The position numbers and the translations under genes are program-made. Shown here in pieces: positions 23,401 through 35,931 of a stretch of 64,000 bases of DNA. The notes under the pieces are model-generated. The model did not search any database. It had not been told where the DNA came from and saw only the letters and a list, made by a program, of their open reading frames with translations. The stretch spans positions 11,530,819 to 11,594,818 of the forward strand of contig NW_024881316.1 of the NCBI RefSeq assembly GCF_018691265.1. Direction: 5' to 3'. The DNA comes from Tyto alba. Lineage: Eukaryota > Chordata > Aves > Strigiformes > Tytonidae. Positions within the stretch are counted from its first letter, which is position 1. Each line of letters opens with the position of its first letter.

Positions 23401-26400
23401 AAATGAAAAGACTAATGTGAAGAACTGTGTGCCTAACACACCTGATGAGCAGTGAAAGCAACATGTGTACTATGTTGGCTAAAAGCCACAAAACTACCAT
23501 TGTAAAGTGTTCAGTGTGAAGTAACTGGGAAGATTAGAGCATGGAGGTAGTTCATCAACATAAGTGAAGGCCTACAGGAATAGAGTCATCTCTGAAACAC
23601 CCCTGGTTGTTGCCTTCTACTTAGCTCAAAATGCCCTTAAAAAATATTGGTTTTCTGCTGTTTTCAATGAACATTTTAAATTGGATTTTCTTGATCTGTG
23701 CTTGCTAATTTTTGACAATATTTTGGCAAATTATATGTCTAACAAATGATATTCAAAGCCTGGTTGTGAAATAAACCCTCCTAATAAACAGAACTTAATA
23801 GTTAACTTAGTAAACAGTAGCTTTCCTTTTTCAGCCCAAGCTCCCCTGGGGTACTCTGGCTCTGACACAGGCCGTTGTTCGCACTGCAAAGCAAGCTGGG
23901 TGTTTAGGAGTGTTTCTGAAGGTGACTATCTCATGGCCATCCCGAGAAATGGAAGTTTTCAGCTGCTGGTGCCGGGTGTGCAGCCGCTGCCATCCCGCTG
24001 CCTGTCCTGGCATCGGGTGGTGACATCCACGACACCGATGTGCTCCTGGGGCTGCCGACTGTGCTTCTGAACCCAGTGGTGTTTGCCTGGTGGGGTCAGT
24101 CACTGGCTGCCTCTTCGAATCAAACTCTTCAGCGATGTTATAAAAAATATGTGATGTTAGTTGCAAGGGGGACAACAAACTCGGTATAGATAAAAGTGCT
24201 GTTTCTCTAGTTTATAGCATATGAGTGAGCGGAATGCGTAGCCCTGTGACCAGCTTCCTTGGGGTCCCCAGCCCCATGGAAAAGTCCGTTGCAGCTGGAT
24301 GAATGAGGAACAGGCTTTGGCAGGAGGTTCACTTCCATACCTCTGTTTTCCCCACGACGTCTCGTCTCCACTCTGCAATCACACTCCTATGCAAAGACAG
24401 TACTCGACAACTGTGAATTAAACCCAGACTTGAGCTGTGTCAGTGTTCAAGGTGAGCAAAGTGTCCCTGACAAGTGCTGTGGGGGTGGAAATGCAGCCTG
24501 TGTCTGCTCTGTGACAGCTTAATATCGGGGCTGGGGCTGCGGCGGGTGGCCCACCCCTGCCACCTGTAATAGGGGTCTGTGTGGGACATGAAATTATGCC
24601 TGCCTCCAGCTGCTGTCCTGCCAAAGGGCCAAGACTTCTGATTAGGAAAGTATGCCTTTTAGCTCAGGTGACAGCAGGCTGTGGTTTTCATGCTGCTGAT
24701 GGTATTTCTGTCCCTAACGGTGCACATATATATGCAAAAGCATGATAACATTTCACCTGTCATTTCTTCAGCTTGCTTAGCTTTTTCTCTGTCATTCTAA
24801 TGACAGAAGTGTTGATCTTGGAGTACCACAAAGTGCAGAGTGCTCTTGCAGAGATACAGAATTGCTGAGAAATACAGTGAAGACACATAGGGAGCAAATC
24901 AGGAGGGCAAATCAATACTCATCCTGAGTATGCTCTACCTCTGCTAGTGTTTCACATCCTTCCTCTCATGTTTGCTGTGGCTTTTGGTTGACTGGTTGGG
25001 GAATGCACATACTAACCTATGTGCTGCTGCTAAAGACAAACTGCCCCACCGGATTTAAGGTAATAGTTCACAGTAAAATATGAGTCCAACAGGGTAAGTG
25101 GAGAAAGTGAGAAAGAAAGAGGAAATAGATAGAATTGGGACAAGACCTCTCATCTAAAATAATCAGCATATTTGGTCGTAACTCTGAAAGGCAGATTGTA
25201 AGTCAAGTTTTCAACCAGCCTACAAAAGTAGCTCCAAATTTTATGCATCAAGAGACTGATTTGAAGGAAGTTGAAGACAATACCAGATCTACTACTGACT
25301 TGTGTGACTTTGGATCCAGTTCCCAAAATTTTATGTGTGTGCAATATATAAAAAATTAACAGGATGAGCAGATCATGGTGCTCTAGAGCTTCTCAAAACT
25401 TTGTCCTCTTGAAACAACTCTCCTTTAGAAGATACCCAACAAGATGTTTCTTCAATACAGAAATAACTGTAATCTCCAAAATGAGTGTAATTGGCCCAGA
25501 GGACCTGCGACCTTTGTGTGCTGTTAGTCATCATCATTGATTTGGGGTAACTGTGTTGGGAAAATCAGTAATGACTGATCTTCCAGAGGGAGAGGAAAAG
25601 TAAAAAACAGGGATATGGAAAGAGGAGAGAGGGTATCAATTATCCAGGAGAGCCAGCAGGAGCTGCTCAGTGGTCTCTGTGCCCGATGAGCTATTTATTT
25701 CATACACCTTTACATGCCTGACTGCTGCTGAATGCCACAGCTGCTCTTGGTGGTTGCCACATGGCACATTTAAAGGTGAGCTAAGCTATCAGCTGTGACT
25801 GAAACTCCTTTATCTCACACCTGTGCTCACCTGGAGGGTGGCGAGTAGCAAGGCCATCAGTTTGTGACTGCTTTGGGTCTGCAGTGGCACAAGCTTGCTG
25901 TTCCTCAGCCTAGGGGCAGAAAGGACTTTTGCTCTGTTCCATTGTGTTTCCTCAGCTGTTCAATCTGGGCACTGAGCTGGGAAGTTGCTGTTGCCATGAA
26001 GGGCCCTTTAAAGACTGATAAGGCCTTGGCAATGGTTGCTTTTGTGAACATTGGTGGCTGCTGTACAAGGCGTTGGGAATCCCAGCCATGGTTCTTGGGG
26101 GTTAGTGGTGTCACTGCCTGGTGTGTGTTACTAGACCCTCCTTTGGTTTTGTCAACGCAACCTTTTAATTATCTTGGTGCTGAGTACTGGTTGGCATGTG
26201 CCTTGGCTTTCTTTGTGTGGGAGCTAGATTTGGTCTCAGTAATGGGTACGCACTGTCAGTACCTCTGTTAGCCTGAACAGTCTCTGGGCTGTCTGTAGGA
26301 GACAAATGGCTTGTTTCCATCCAGGATCGGTGGACGTGGAGAACGGCAATGCTTTGTTTTACAGTGGGTTTGAATCTCCTGCTTGATAGTGTTCTGCTCT

Positions 26401-29400
26401 GTAGAATATCAGGACTTGTTAGTCTGCTTTAGGGAATGGGGATGTTTAGAAACTGATCCTGTTGTGGCTGTTTTACCCTCTGAGTTGGTCAGTTATTGCT
26501 CGCGGTGTATGGGCCTCCCTGCAGTACAAAGAGGAGTTTGGCGGCAGAAAGCAGGTCAGCGGAGCAAAGCGAAGGAATCCCTGTAACAAGGGCTGATGTG
26601 TCTTTCCTACATTAACTGGGGTACTGCTGGTCAAGATGCTGTGGCCCAAGCTTTTGTGTGGGATGACACACGAGTACAACCCCACCGAAGAACAATGCTC
26701 ATCCCTTGCAGTTGTCTGCCTTGCTGTAATGTGCCATACAGGCTGGATTAAAGTAGCAGGGATGTGGTAGCATGGTCCATGCAGGTCTTCTCTCCTGGGG
26801 GTTTCTGCTGCAGGTCTGGCGTGGAGATGGTTTGGTGTGCTGGGCCATGCTGCTGGGAGGGGGACAGGGGATGCCTTGGGGCTATGCCTTGCTGAGGGGT
26901 GCCCAGGGTGCAATGCAGATGCAGGCAGCTTGTTTGCCTTCTGTCCAGACATCTGTCCTGCCCTGTCGTCCGCTGCTGGTGCAATGGCGTTGAGGGACAC
27001 AACTCCAGCCACTTGCTTAGTGCACAGCCCAGGGGTGGCAACAGTCCTGTCCTTCACACGACCCACTGTTATTTTGGTCAGAGGTGCCCCAAGTCCCCTG
27101 GGCGAAGGTGGAAGAGGCAGTTTGGCTGGTGATAGGCTGGGCTCTGAGGAAGGCAGGCGGTAGTGGTGACACCGTGTCCCCAGTGCGCAGGGGAAGACAA
27201 GGAGCAGCCTCTACCAGACATAAAGCCCTGGGTCTCAATTCCCTTCCTGGGCTCTGAACGCATGGCAGGAAGGAGTACAGCCTCCTACTGATCTTAATTA
27301 AAACCACAGATAACGTGCTCTTTAACAAGGAGTGAAACTACTGTAGTGAAAAATTAAAGGATTATGATCAGTGACTTGTGTATATATGCAAGCATTGGAC
27401 CAAGACAACCATGCTTAATTTTGCAATCTTAGATTAACTTCTGTGAATTAATGGGATTAATTTTTTCTTTCTGTCTGCTTCAGAATGACCATCCAGTCAA
27501 AATACAGAAAAGTTCTCCTGAAATAGCAAAAATAAGAGAGAGAATATTTTCTTGTTACTCTAAGTTTAAAAAGTGATTCTTTTTATTTCTTAAATGCAGA
27601 CTTGGCAATAAAAGAATGAGGAATTGCACTAGAATATGTATGAATAGAGGTAAAACTCTAGCAGGTAGACTTGATTTTAGTGGTCAGATTTTCCTATTTA
27701 GAAACTCTCAAGCTGGAGGTGTTAGCCTGATTTTTTATTTATTGGAGAAATAAGCTTGTTGAGACTTATCCCAGCACTCTAGCAGCTTCACAGGCTGTTC
27801 CTTGTATAAAAGACTGAGATATTATTTCTAGTGGCATCACAGAAATGGAAGTCATTTGTGTGGAACTTTTTATTCCCCTGAAAAGGTCATTGTAGAAAGC
27901 TTTGGAGAGAGACACCTTTTTATTGTAAAATCCACTGGAAGGTCACTCTGCTTGTTGAAGGTAGTTCAGGCACACACATGTGATTTCATATTTTGCTTCT
28001 TAGTGCACCTTTAAAGTTAATAACCAGAAGCTGAGTCACTTCAAATTACATACAAAACAACAGTTTACAAAGGAATAGGAATTCTGTTCTTCCTCTTCCC
28101 AGAAGTTAAGTTTTGTTTCTTAATTGACAAAACTTGTGTCTTTTATAAAACATAGTTGCAAGGAAACAGTGCCTTATGCCTCACCTCATAGAAATGTGTC
28201 GCATTTACAGTCATGTGGTGTATGAAATGAGTATGGGAGACATAGTGCTTTAGAAGATTTGAGTACCCCAATGACATGGGATCTTGCACCAGATAGAAAT
28301 GAGGGTCAGAATTTGTCATGCAGGAAATTAATCCACGGAAATGTCAGAGAGCTGATCTATATGCTAATGCATTTTAAGAATGCAGTGCAAGCAACTGGAA
28401 GAAGGTGAAATATGGGGGGCAGTGGGAGGAGTGGAGTGGTGCAGCAGGGCATTTCCAACACTGCTTATTGCATCTAGGAACCATATTAGCTGTGACTTTA
28501 GTTTCTACTGATAGAAATTCTCCCACCTGGGAGAAAAGAAAAAGAATTATCAAACAGACATCTTAAAAATTTGTGACACATGGGAAGACATCATGGTGTA
28601 TTACACAGCATCTTTCATTTGAAAGAATCTTGATGTATGTTAGAAATCTGATTTGTAGTAAAACTGTAATAAAATAGTAACAGAGGCTGTGCAGAGCAGT
28701 GCCATGGAACAGAGCCTGCAACCTGATTTCCTAAAATCAAGAGCAGAGTGATGCTTAGGTGGTGTGTATCAACATAGCACAAAGTAGCCTGTCTTCTTAC
28801 AACAGGTTACTAGGTGCCACTGTGGTGCTGAGGAAGGCTGCAAAACAAAGGAAGGAGAGAGAGAAGAAACAGAGGGAAAAATTAATGAAGAGGAGCCACA
28901 GACTAGGAAATAGTGCGGTGAGGAGGAAATAAAAGTGATTAAGAAGGAAAAAAGTTGAAACAAATCATTCTTCCTTAGGTCTTTGAGCAGGGGATCATAT
29001 CATTTGCTAATACATGTTTTCTTCCCACATCTACTTACAGTAGCAACACTAAGAGTTTACCTTTAAGGGCTGATTCAGTGCTCATAGAAATTAGCAGGAT
29101 TCTTTCCTGTCACACTTACCAAGCAGTGATCAGCAGTGGAGTTACTTGGGTGGGGACACATTAAACTATGAGGTATTTTGTAAATTGTTCTCCAGGGCTG
29201 ATAGACATGACATGAGATCATTTCCAGTTTACATTCATTTGAATGTAGCAAATGGTTAGTTTAGCCCGAGTGGGAAGGAGTAATTTCATCATATAATATC
29301 ATCTATGTGCAATGACCTACATGAGATTAATGAAAAAGTAAAAATCCTCTGGCAGTGGCAGAGGGGAAGGGAATAATGTTGGTAATATTATGTATATAGC

Positions 29401-31929
29401 GTAAAATAGAGAATGTTAAAGAATAATTTTACAACTGATGAACCTGGAATTTATCCAAACTCAGATAATTTTTAAAAATTTTATTCTTTTTGGCCCCAAA
29501 ACAGATAGCAATTACAAAGGGAATATGTGTCATATGGGACTCTTACAAAATACAACTTGTAATACATTGGCTAGTCCAATAAAAGATACCACATTATTTA
29601 CTGTGTCCACTTAAACAATAAAGCAATTTAAAATCTTCATACAAATCATTTGAGTGTGTGAAAGATGAACATAAACCAGCCTGTCTGTTACTGATATTTG
29701 CAATGGTTAAATAATATGCAGGCACAAGGACAATCTCCACACTTGTGGTAGAAGCCTGAACTTCCCCTCCACACAGCAATGCACTTCACTTTTTGATAAC
29801 TGGGGTTGAAAACAAAAGAGTGAAAATAGAGTGGTTAGAAAAGATTCTTTTATTCTTTTAGCGTCTTGTCCCAAATAAAGACATCTTTTTTTGTTCCCTC
29901 CTGCTACATATAAAGGACAGAGTCTGCTGATAATACAGGGAAATAAGAAGTGACAGCTATGGAAAACTGGACAGCTCAGGTACATAGCAGAGAAGTCTGA
30001 ATGCTGACAGCCTTTTACATAAATTTGATGAAACACAGCCTTTGTTTTAAAACCTTTCGGAAAGTTCAATCCCATCATCTATCTCCATTCAGGAAGATCA
30101 GCAAAATTGATCTCATATGCTGCAAACAGCTTAGTACGTCATTGTGGTGGGGAACCCCCAGCTCCAAAGGGGTATGGATGAGCCAGATCTCAGTGGCTCA
30201 GGACATATGCAGCCCTTGATGTGTTTTTGCTGTGTATAGGATGTGCTATGCACTTCAGGAATATAGCTCACCTTGGGAGATGATGTGATCTATGTGGGAA
30301 AGACGGAGAAAAAGAACAGACGATACGTGCACAATAATTCCTCCACTGCCCATGTTGACTGTTTTTCTTTCAGGAGTCACATCAGAATTGGGTTTGAGAA
30401 TGAGGAACACATCAGCTACAAGGAACGGGAGGGGTGTTTTACTGCATGGAGGTGGTAAAGACACAGAAGAGAGCTGAGGTTGGCACAGACAGAGGAGCAG
30501 GAGCTGAGTGCAACCGGATTTAGCCATGCAGGTACAGGTCCCTAAAATGTTAATGAGGGTTAATTTTAATGTAGTAGAAAGGGAACAACAAAAATAGGGT
30601 ACAGAGAGTGACAAGATAAAAATAGGTGAACTGGCATTTGAAGAGTGATTCTTTCAGGAAGGCTCACTGGTTGTTGCGTGCAGTCTTCAGGGCTAGGCAT
30701 GTATGAACTCACGCCAAAGCACCGTCTGCTTCCCCAGAGTGAAAAAATTTTGGATATGGGCTGGACACATGTAAGACAGAGTAAAACCTGACAGACTTGG
30801 ACACCCACAGTCATGGGAACCCTGATAACAGCGCTGAAATGAGGGGAGAGAACAGGGGCTCATTCCAGTAGGACCACGATAAGTTTAGGGATTGGAGAGT
30901 CAGAAACCCAAAGGCAGGATGGTGAGTTGTGGGTGTAAAGATAGAAGGGAATAGCACTCAGAGAAAATACATAGAAGTGATGAGAAGGGTTGAATAGACA
31001 GGTCTGTACGAACCCTGCTGTAGAGAAGGGAGGAAAAACTTTTGAGAAATATTGGAAGAAATGTAGGTAAACAACTATGCAAGGGGAGCATTAGGGAAAA
31101 TAAGACTCTGAGGATGAAAGATATTTTGGAGAAGCTAAGGAAGATGGATGTAAGCTGAAGGTCTTGGATACATCATAAAGAGCTTGCTAGAAAGAGTTTG
31201 CATTGCAGAGCATGGTGTGGCTGGGCCTGATCCAGGGTAGGTATGAATGGGGAGTTGCCATGGACAAGAAGTCAAAGTTCAGGAAATGTTTCCAAAGCCT
31301 TTGTAAAATCAGGAAATACTCAACACAGAAAAAATAAAAATAAGTTGGCAAACAATGGTGCCAGACTAGCAAAAGCTTTTATTTCCATGAGATGACAGAT
31401 AATTTCTGATAAAGTTAAATTGCTTTAATTAACCAATCCTTTAAATTGTTCCTGACTTTGAGCATGGCGAAAATGTACAGGACAACTTCATCAGTCTAGT
31501 GGCATTTGTTGGAAAACATAGTTCTGTGTTTAGCTAATGACTTAATTAGAAAAGCAGTAGTCAGCTGGCAGTGAATGGTGAATCTTTATTTAACAAGTAA
31601 GAAGAAAAATTAGCTATCCATCTGTTTTTTCCTGTTAATTACCTCTAAATATTAAAATTGAATAGAATCTTCAACCCGATTGGTAGTTTGAGTAGTAATA
31701 GTGGAAATCATATACTAAAAGAAAGATATTAGTAGAAATCAAGATGATGCAGCTTCTGTATTTTACAGCTTTCATACCTGCCTCTGAAACATTTCTGCCT
31801 ACCTACAACAGCTGTTGTGGAGATCCTGTTCACCATTTCTGGTCCTTCAGCCATACTTCTGGCTTTAAATGAACATCAGTGTAGGTGACAGAGTTAACTG
31901 AGACGTTGCTTTTTCACGAGAAAGGTGAC
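20456..31929. other. Long gene-free stretch downstream of HTR1E
   Basis: Over 11 kb I find no coding gene, RNA gene or recognisable repeat family. It contains a T18 run at 22125-22142, GC-richer patches near 23.9-24.1 kb and 26.5-27.1 kb, and many short open frames without similarity. The 197-codon minus-strand frame at 26473-27066 is the longest unexplained one. It begins with GTG, not ATG, and is low in recognisable structure. Confidence 0.5.
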
Positions 31930-32050
31930 TGCACACCCATGCCAGCAGCAGTGTCTAGCTGTGGGCTTGGTCCCAATTTGAGGGTTGTTGTTAGTGGGGA
32001 TTGGACTAGTTAGCCTCCAGAGATCCCTTCCAAGCTAAATTATTCTGCAT
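31930..32050 (+). mobile_element. CR1 LINE 3' fragment
   Basis: It ends with the CR1 signature: GGGATTGGACTAGTTAGCC (about 31997-32015), then CCAGAGATCCCTTCCAAGC and AAATTATTCTGCATG in place of the usual ATTCTATG repeats. The upstream part (31935-31995) carries a CTGTGGGCTTGGTCCCA segment known from the same elements. It is 5'-truncated. Confidence 0.85.
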
Positions 32051-34420
32051 GCCAATATGCCCTTAGGAGCAGCGGTCAGAGCTGGCAGCCTATCTCATTT
32101 TGTTGGTTTTCCCCACTCAAACACCTTTCACTAGCACTGTCACTCCCATCTCTTCCTTTCACCTAGCAAAGACCCCCGAGCAGCTCACCCCATGGCTGAA
32201 CCCGAGCCCTAGAGACAGCTCCAAAGCAGCTGGCTGGGGCACGGCATCTGCCTCATCTAAGCCGAGTGCCTCAGGGTGACTCAAACTGTCTGCTGGGGCA
32301 GACTTGCACATTTACTTTTCCCTTTCTGATCACTACAGTAGCTTGGGACCCTTGTGCCCAAACTGCTCAAGGAACACCCAAACCTGCTGTCTTCTAGCAA
32401 CAACTGCCTGTGCGTCCTGTCTTCCCTGCAGTAGTCACCTTGTTTGGGGAAATCATGCACAATCCTTGTTCTTTATTAATCATTTCTATTGAGCTTGCTG
32501 AAGGAAAAAACTAAAATTATTCTGCAGCAGTTCTTACAAATACTACTCTTTATTTTAATTCCCAGCTATTTTTTTTTCTAATAGCATATGTACCCTGAGG
32601 AGCTGCTTTGGAAGTTTTATAGATAGGCAGGGTCAGGCCAGATTTAATCAACAGTTTCCACCTCCAACAAGCTGCAAAAAGGAAAAACTATAATGGATCT
32701 CTGGGCTTCCCCACTAGAAGACATTTTCAGTGACTGAGATTATTTTTTCCCTCTGTTTAGATATTAATGTTAGCTAGTAGGGAACCTAAAGGCAGCTGGA
32801 GGAGGCAGCTGTGACAATTGCTTCAGAAGGGCAGCTGGAGATAAACCTCCTAAACTCAGGCATGGAAAACTTGGAGTCCTTAAAGCAGAATCCCACTGCA
32901 TGCGGGTAAGTGGTAGGTCACACTTTTGTCACCTTCAGACTTGATTTACACTCAACTTGCAGCACTGTATCTTTCCAGCTGAACGCTTTCTCTCAGAAAT
33001 AAGGATGTAATTTCTCAGTTCCATCTGGAGTTTATTACTCGCATGTTACTTACACTTCCTTGACTCTTGATAAGAAAAATGATTGTCATCTTGTAAATTT
33101 TCAAAACATTTTTCAGAGATTGCTTCCAGTGCTGTTACAACATTTTTGCTACCTATAATATTTGTTTTGATGGATTAGGAGCTGCCATGCTATAGTTTAC
33201 TGTTATTGCATGCCAGGTTGATGTATGTGGTATTTTCTATATGGTATATCAGTATAATTCAAAAAGAATTTGCCCACAAAAAATGGACAGGGAAGAAAAT
33301 TATGGTGCAAGGTAAGTAATCAATATTTAAATGGTGCTTAGGAGTTGCCAATGGACAATACCAGATTCTCAACTTTGATTTTGCCCCTTCCCAGCCTGAT
33401 TTTCACATTTTAACTTTCATAAGCACAGAAGACAAGACACAGAGGACTCTCTACCTGCCTCTCAAGACAGGGGAAGTAACTCCATGAAGGACTGCTAGAA
33501 CAAGAAATCGTGTTAGAGGACCCGATCATAGGTTAAGCTGACAAGAATGACACTGCCAATTGTAAGATGACGATAAGGCAGACATGCAGGCTGTTATTTT
33601 TAAAAAAATATTTTCCCTGGTTTTTTTCTTTTTATGCTGTTCAAACAGAAACCAGTTTGGTTTTAGATGATGTTTCTGAATTTCTGTATATTGTTGGCCT
33701 GCTGAGAAGGTATCCATTTGTTTATGTCTACAGGGTAAGATCGATTGATCCATGGGGTTGTGCACCGCAAGGTCCAAGTGAAGTGTGGCACAAGTGAATA
33801 ATGCCACCCCAGAACTGATCAAGGCACGAGGCCTGAGCCCTGAAGAAATATGGTTAGTGGTATTAAAAATGTGACCAGTCAGATGTGCAGCTAGTCTTGC
33901 AAGTGTGACTCTTGTTAACTGTGTCCTCTCAATTGCCAGATAAACTGCACAGGTGTCTGCCCAATACTTTGGAATCTTACCCAAAACCAGCCACTCTGTA
34001 GTACAAAATGGGATCCATTTTTAGATGGAATGAATTGGAATGTTTGGGGAGTGTATTCCTGAAGAAAGGAATGGTTTATTCTGCCTTAGCCCAAGCTGGA
34101 AATGGTGGTTATTTTCCTTATAAATGGCTGTTACAATTTTCTCAGAATGGCACAGGAAAGATTTGCTGTTTAGCTGTCATGACCATGAAGTGTTTATTAA
34201 TTTTTGAATATGTATTTATGGGGTTTGGTTTATAAGACTTTATATTATTACAGTGCATGATAATTTAGACTTTTGATTCTTAAATGAAAAAAGTATAAAA
34301 GTGAGTATCATCGTACGGTTCTTGAATTGTTGATTACACAAAACGTCTTAAATGTGAGTATCTAATAGTTTCTTTTTTTGTTGTTTAATTGCTAAAAAAT
34401 CTGTTCCTTTGTAGAATAAA
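32051..34420. other. Non-coding flank downstream of HTR1E
   Basis: AT-rich. A 152-codon minus-strand open frame at 33526-33984 has no family resemblance and is contradicted by a plus-strand frame. Nothing is supported. Confidence 0.5.
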
Positions 34421-34426
34421 TTTATT
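34421..34426 (-). terminator. HTR1E: Candidate HTR1E poly(A) signal
   Basis: AATAAA on the minus strand, 199 bp after the HTR1E stop codon, followed by T-rich sequence within 40 bases. It would give a 3' UTR of about 220 nt. Other AATAAA-like sites lie further on, so use of this one is an inference. Confidence 0.4.
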
Positions 34427-34587
34427 TCAAAGTCTTTACCATGAATAATACCAGAGGTAAAAAATGGCAGAACAAATTACAGGCTAAAGATAAGTCAAGC
34501 ACATAGGCAAACACAAAAATTCCCTTTATCAAGGGAAATGGTGACAGAGTCAAATTATTTTGCTCATTCTTAAGGCCAAGAGTCACG

Positions 34588-34613
34588 TCATCATCATCAT
34601 CATCATCATCATC
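34588..34613. repeat. ATC microsatellite in HTR1E 3' UTR
   Basis: About 8.7 perfect copies of TCA on the plus strand (TGA on the transcript), starting 12 bases after the HTR1E stop codon. It is likely polymorphic. Confidence 0.95.
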
Positions 34614-34624
34614 TCCCAGTATTT

Positions 34625-35719
34625 TTAAGTATGTTCTCGACACCTGATGAGCTTTCTAAAGGCCAGCTTGAAATCTTCGTTAAAGCTAGTGTACAGCAAA
34701 GGGTTGATAAGGGAGTTGACATATCCGAGCCAGGTCAAGAAGTCCGCTACTTCTGGAGAGACAGTGCAAACGTGGAGGCCCACAAGCAACTCCTTGATGA
34801 AAAAGGGCAACCAGGACAAAATGAAAGCACCTAAAATCAGCCCCAGAATGCGAGCAGCTTTTCGTTCCCGCGTGGTGGAGATCTGCTGCCGGTCACCAGC
34901 CAGGTCCAGGTCATTCTCAAAAGGAGGGATCCTCACAGACACATTGATTTTATCAAACTCCGTGGTTGGGTCGGACGTGGAGAAGTCCGAGACACAGAAT
35001 GTTTGTGTGAGCTTGCAGCTGGCAAAGGAGTTTTGGCTGTCAGTGCTCCGGTTGCTGAGGTGGCGACTCGAACCCCGCTTTTGATAAAGGCTCTTTGCAG
35101 CATGGTAAATTCTGTAGTACAGGATCAGGATTAAAGTCAAGGGAATGTAAAATGCTCCAAATGTGGAATAAATAGTGTAGATGACATGATCGTGCTGAAT
35201 GCGACACTCACTGGCAATATTGACGCTGTGGTGATTTCTCCAAAACAAAGGGGGCATCGATATGAAAATGGAGATAGTCCACACAGTGACTATCATCAGC
35301 CCAGCCCTTTTCGCCGTTCTTTTCCTGGCATATTCAATAGCGTCTGTGATTGCCCAGTACCTGTCCAGAGCGATGACACACAGATGAAGGATTGAACATG
35401 TGCAACAGGTCATGTCGACACTAAGCCAGATCTCACAGATGAAGTATCCCAAAGTCCATTTATCTATCATTATGTAAGTGATGCTCAAGGGCATGACGAG
35501 AACAGCAACAAGGAGATCTGTCACAGCTAGTGAACATATTAAATAATTTGCTGGCTGGTGGAGCTTCTTGGTTGTGGAGATTGCCGCAATTACAGCAGAA
35601 TTCAGCAGCATAGTCAGGGTTGTGATTGTGGCCAAGGTCAGGGTAACGAGCATCTTTTCAGTTACTGTTTTTGGCTTTGCAGCCACGTTGGCTTCAGTGG
35701 TGCAATTTGTGAAATTCAT
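34625..35719 (-). CDS. HTR1E: 5-hydroxytryptamine receptor 1E
   Basis: A serotonin-activated class A GPCR of the plasma membrane, coupled through Gi/o to lower cAMP. The coding sequence is one uninterrupted exon of 364 codons; human 5-HT1E has 365. The protein starts MNFTNCTTEA, near-identical to the human N-terminus, with two N-glycosylation sequons (Asn2, Asn5). Seven hydrophobic segments lie at about 24-47, 60-83, 95-117, 139-160, 179-202, 290-312 and 325-347. The amine-binding Asp is Asp102 in TM3, DRY is at 119-121, the predicted disulfide is Cys95-Cys172, TM6 has SWLPFF with Trp303, TM7 has NPLLY at 339-343, and Cys360 is a likely palmitoylation site. Loop 3 is nearly identical to the human 5-HT1E one, which separates it from 5-HT1F. 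The start codon is ATG 35717-35719 with A at -3; the open frame continues upstream but without an ATG. Confidence in the identity is very high. Confidence 0.98.
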   Translation of the reverse strand: MNFTNCTTEANVAAKPKTVTEKMLVTLTLATITTLTMLLNSAVIAAISTTKKLHQPANYLICSLAVTDLLVAVLVMPLSITYIMIDKWTLGYFICEIWLSVDMTCCTCSILHLCVIALDRYWAITDAIEYARKRTAKRAGLMIVTVWTISIFISMPPLFWRNHHSVNIASECRIQHDHVIYTIYSTFGAFYIPLTLILILYYRIYHAAKSLYQKRGSSRHLSNRSTDSQNSFASCKLTQTFCVSDFSTSDPTTEFDKINVSVRIPPFENDLDLAGDRQQISTTRERKAARILGLILGAFILSWLPFFIKELLVGLHVCTVSPEVADFLTWLGYVNSLINPLLYTSFNEDFKLAFRKLIRCREHT

Positions 35720-35898
35720 TTTCCCCTCCAGGACGCACAATGAAAGAAGTTGCTGTTTCAGGTAACAAAGAGTTCCAGGTTCAGAAGTCACCCATTTGAA
35801 AGCGGGATAGAGATGCTCCAGATGCAATTATTATTTTATAATCCCATATTCAACAGAGCAGCAAAAAGCTTCCAGGTTTCCTCCTGTTCATTGTTTTC
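35720..35898 (-). other. HTR1E: HTR1E 5' UTR part of the coding exon (predicted)
   Basis: These 179 bases lie between the predicted 3' splice site and the start codon. The reading frame is open for 36 codons upstream of the ATG but has no in-frame ATG, so there is no sign of a longer protein. HTR1E in mammals also has non-coding exons upstream of a single coding exon. Confidence 0.6.
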
Positions 35899-35924
35899 CT
35901 AGAAGATAAAAACACATCTGTTAG
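35899..35924 (-). promoter_or_regulatory. HTR1E: Predicted 3' splice site before the HTR1E coding exon
   Basis: The minus strand has a branch-point match CTAAC (35920-35924), a pyrimidine-rich tract (TGTTTTTATCTTCT) and AG at 35899-35900, with the exon starting at 35898. A second candidate AG after a T8 tract lies at 35930-35931. Splicing here would join an upstream non-coding exon that I could not locate. Confidence 0.6.
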
Positions 35925-35931
35925 TGAACCT

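Noticed and set aside
25864..26271. 135-codon plus-strand frame with a hydrophobic end
   Set aside because: Starts with GTG, shows no known family and has no supporting context.
30255..30480. Possible exon (two overlapping frames of 61 codons)
   Set aside because: No family resemblance, overlapping frames on both strands and no paired splice sites.
34422..34643. Minus-strand frame with a poly-Asp run
   Set aside because: Produced by the ATC microsatellite in the HTR1E 3' UTR.
34647..35084. 145-codon plus-strand open frame antisense to HTR1E
   Set aside because: It is a shadow of the well-conserved HTR1E coding sequence; no independent evidence.
35720..35827. 36-codon in-frame upstream extension of HTR1E
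   Set aside because: It begins with TTG, has no ATG, and the known 5-HT1E N-terminus starts at 35719.
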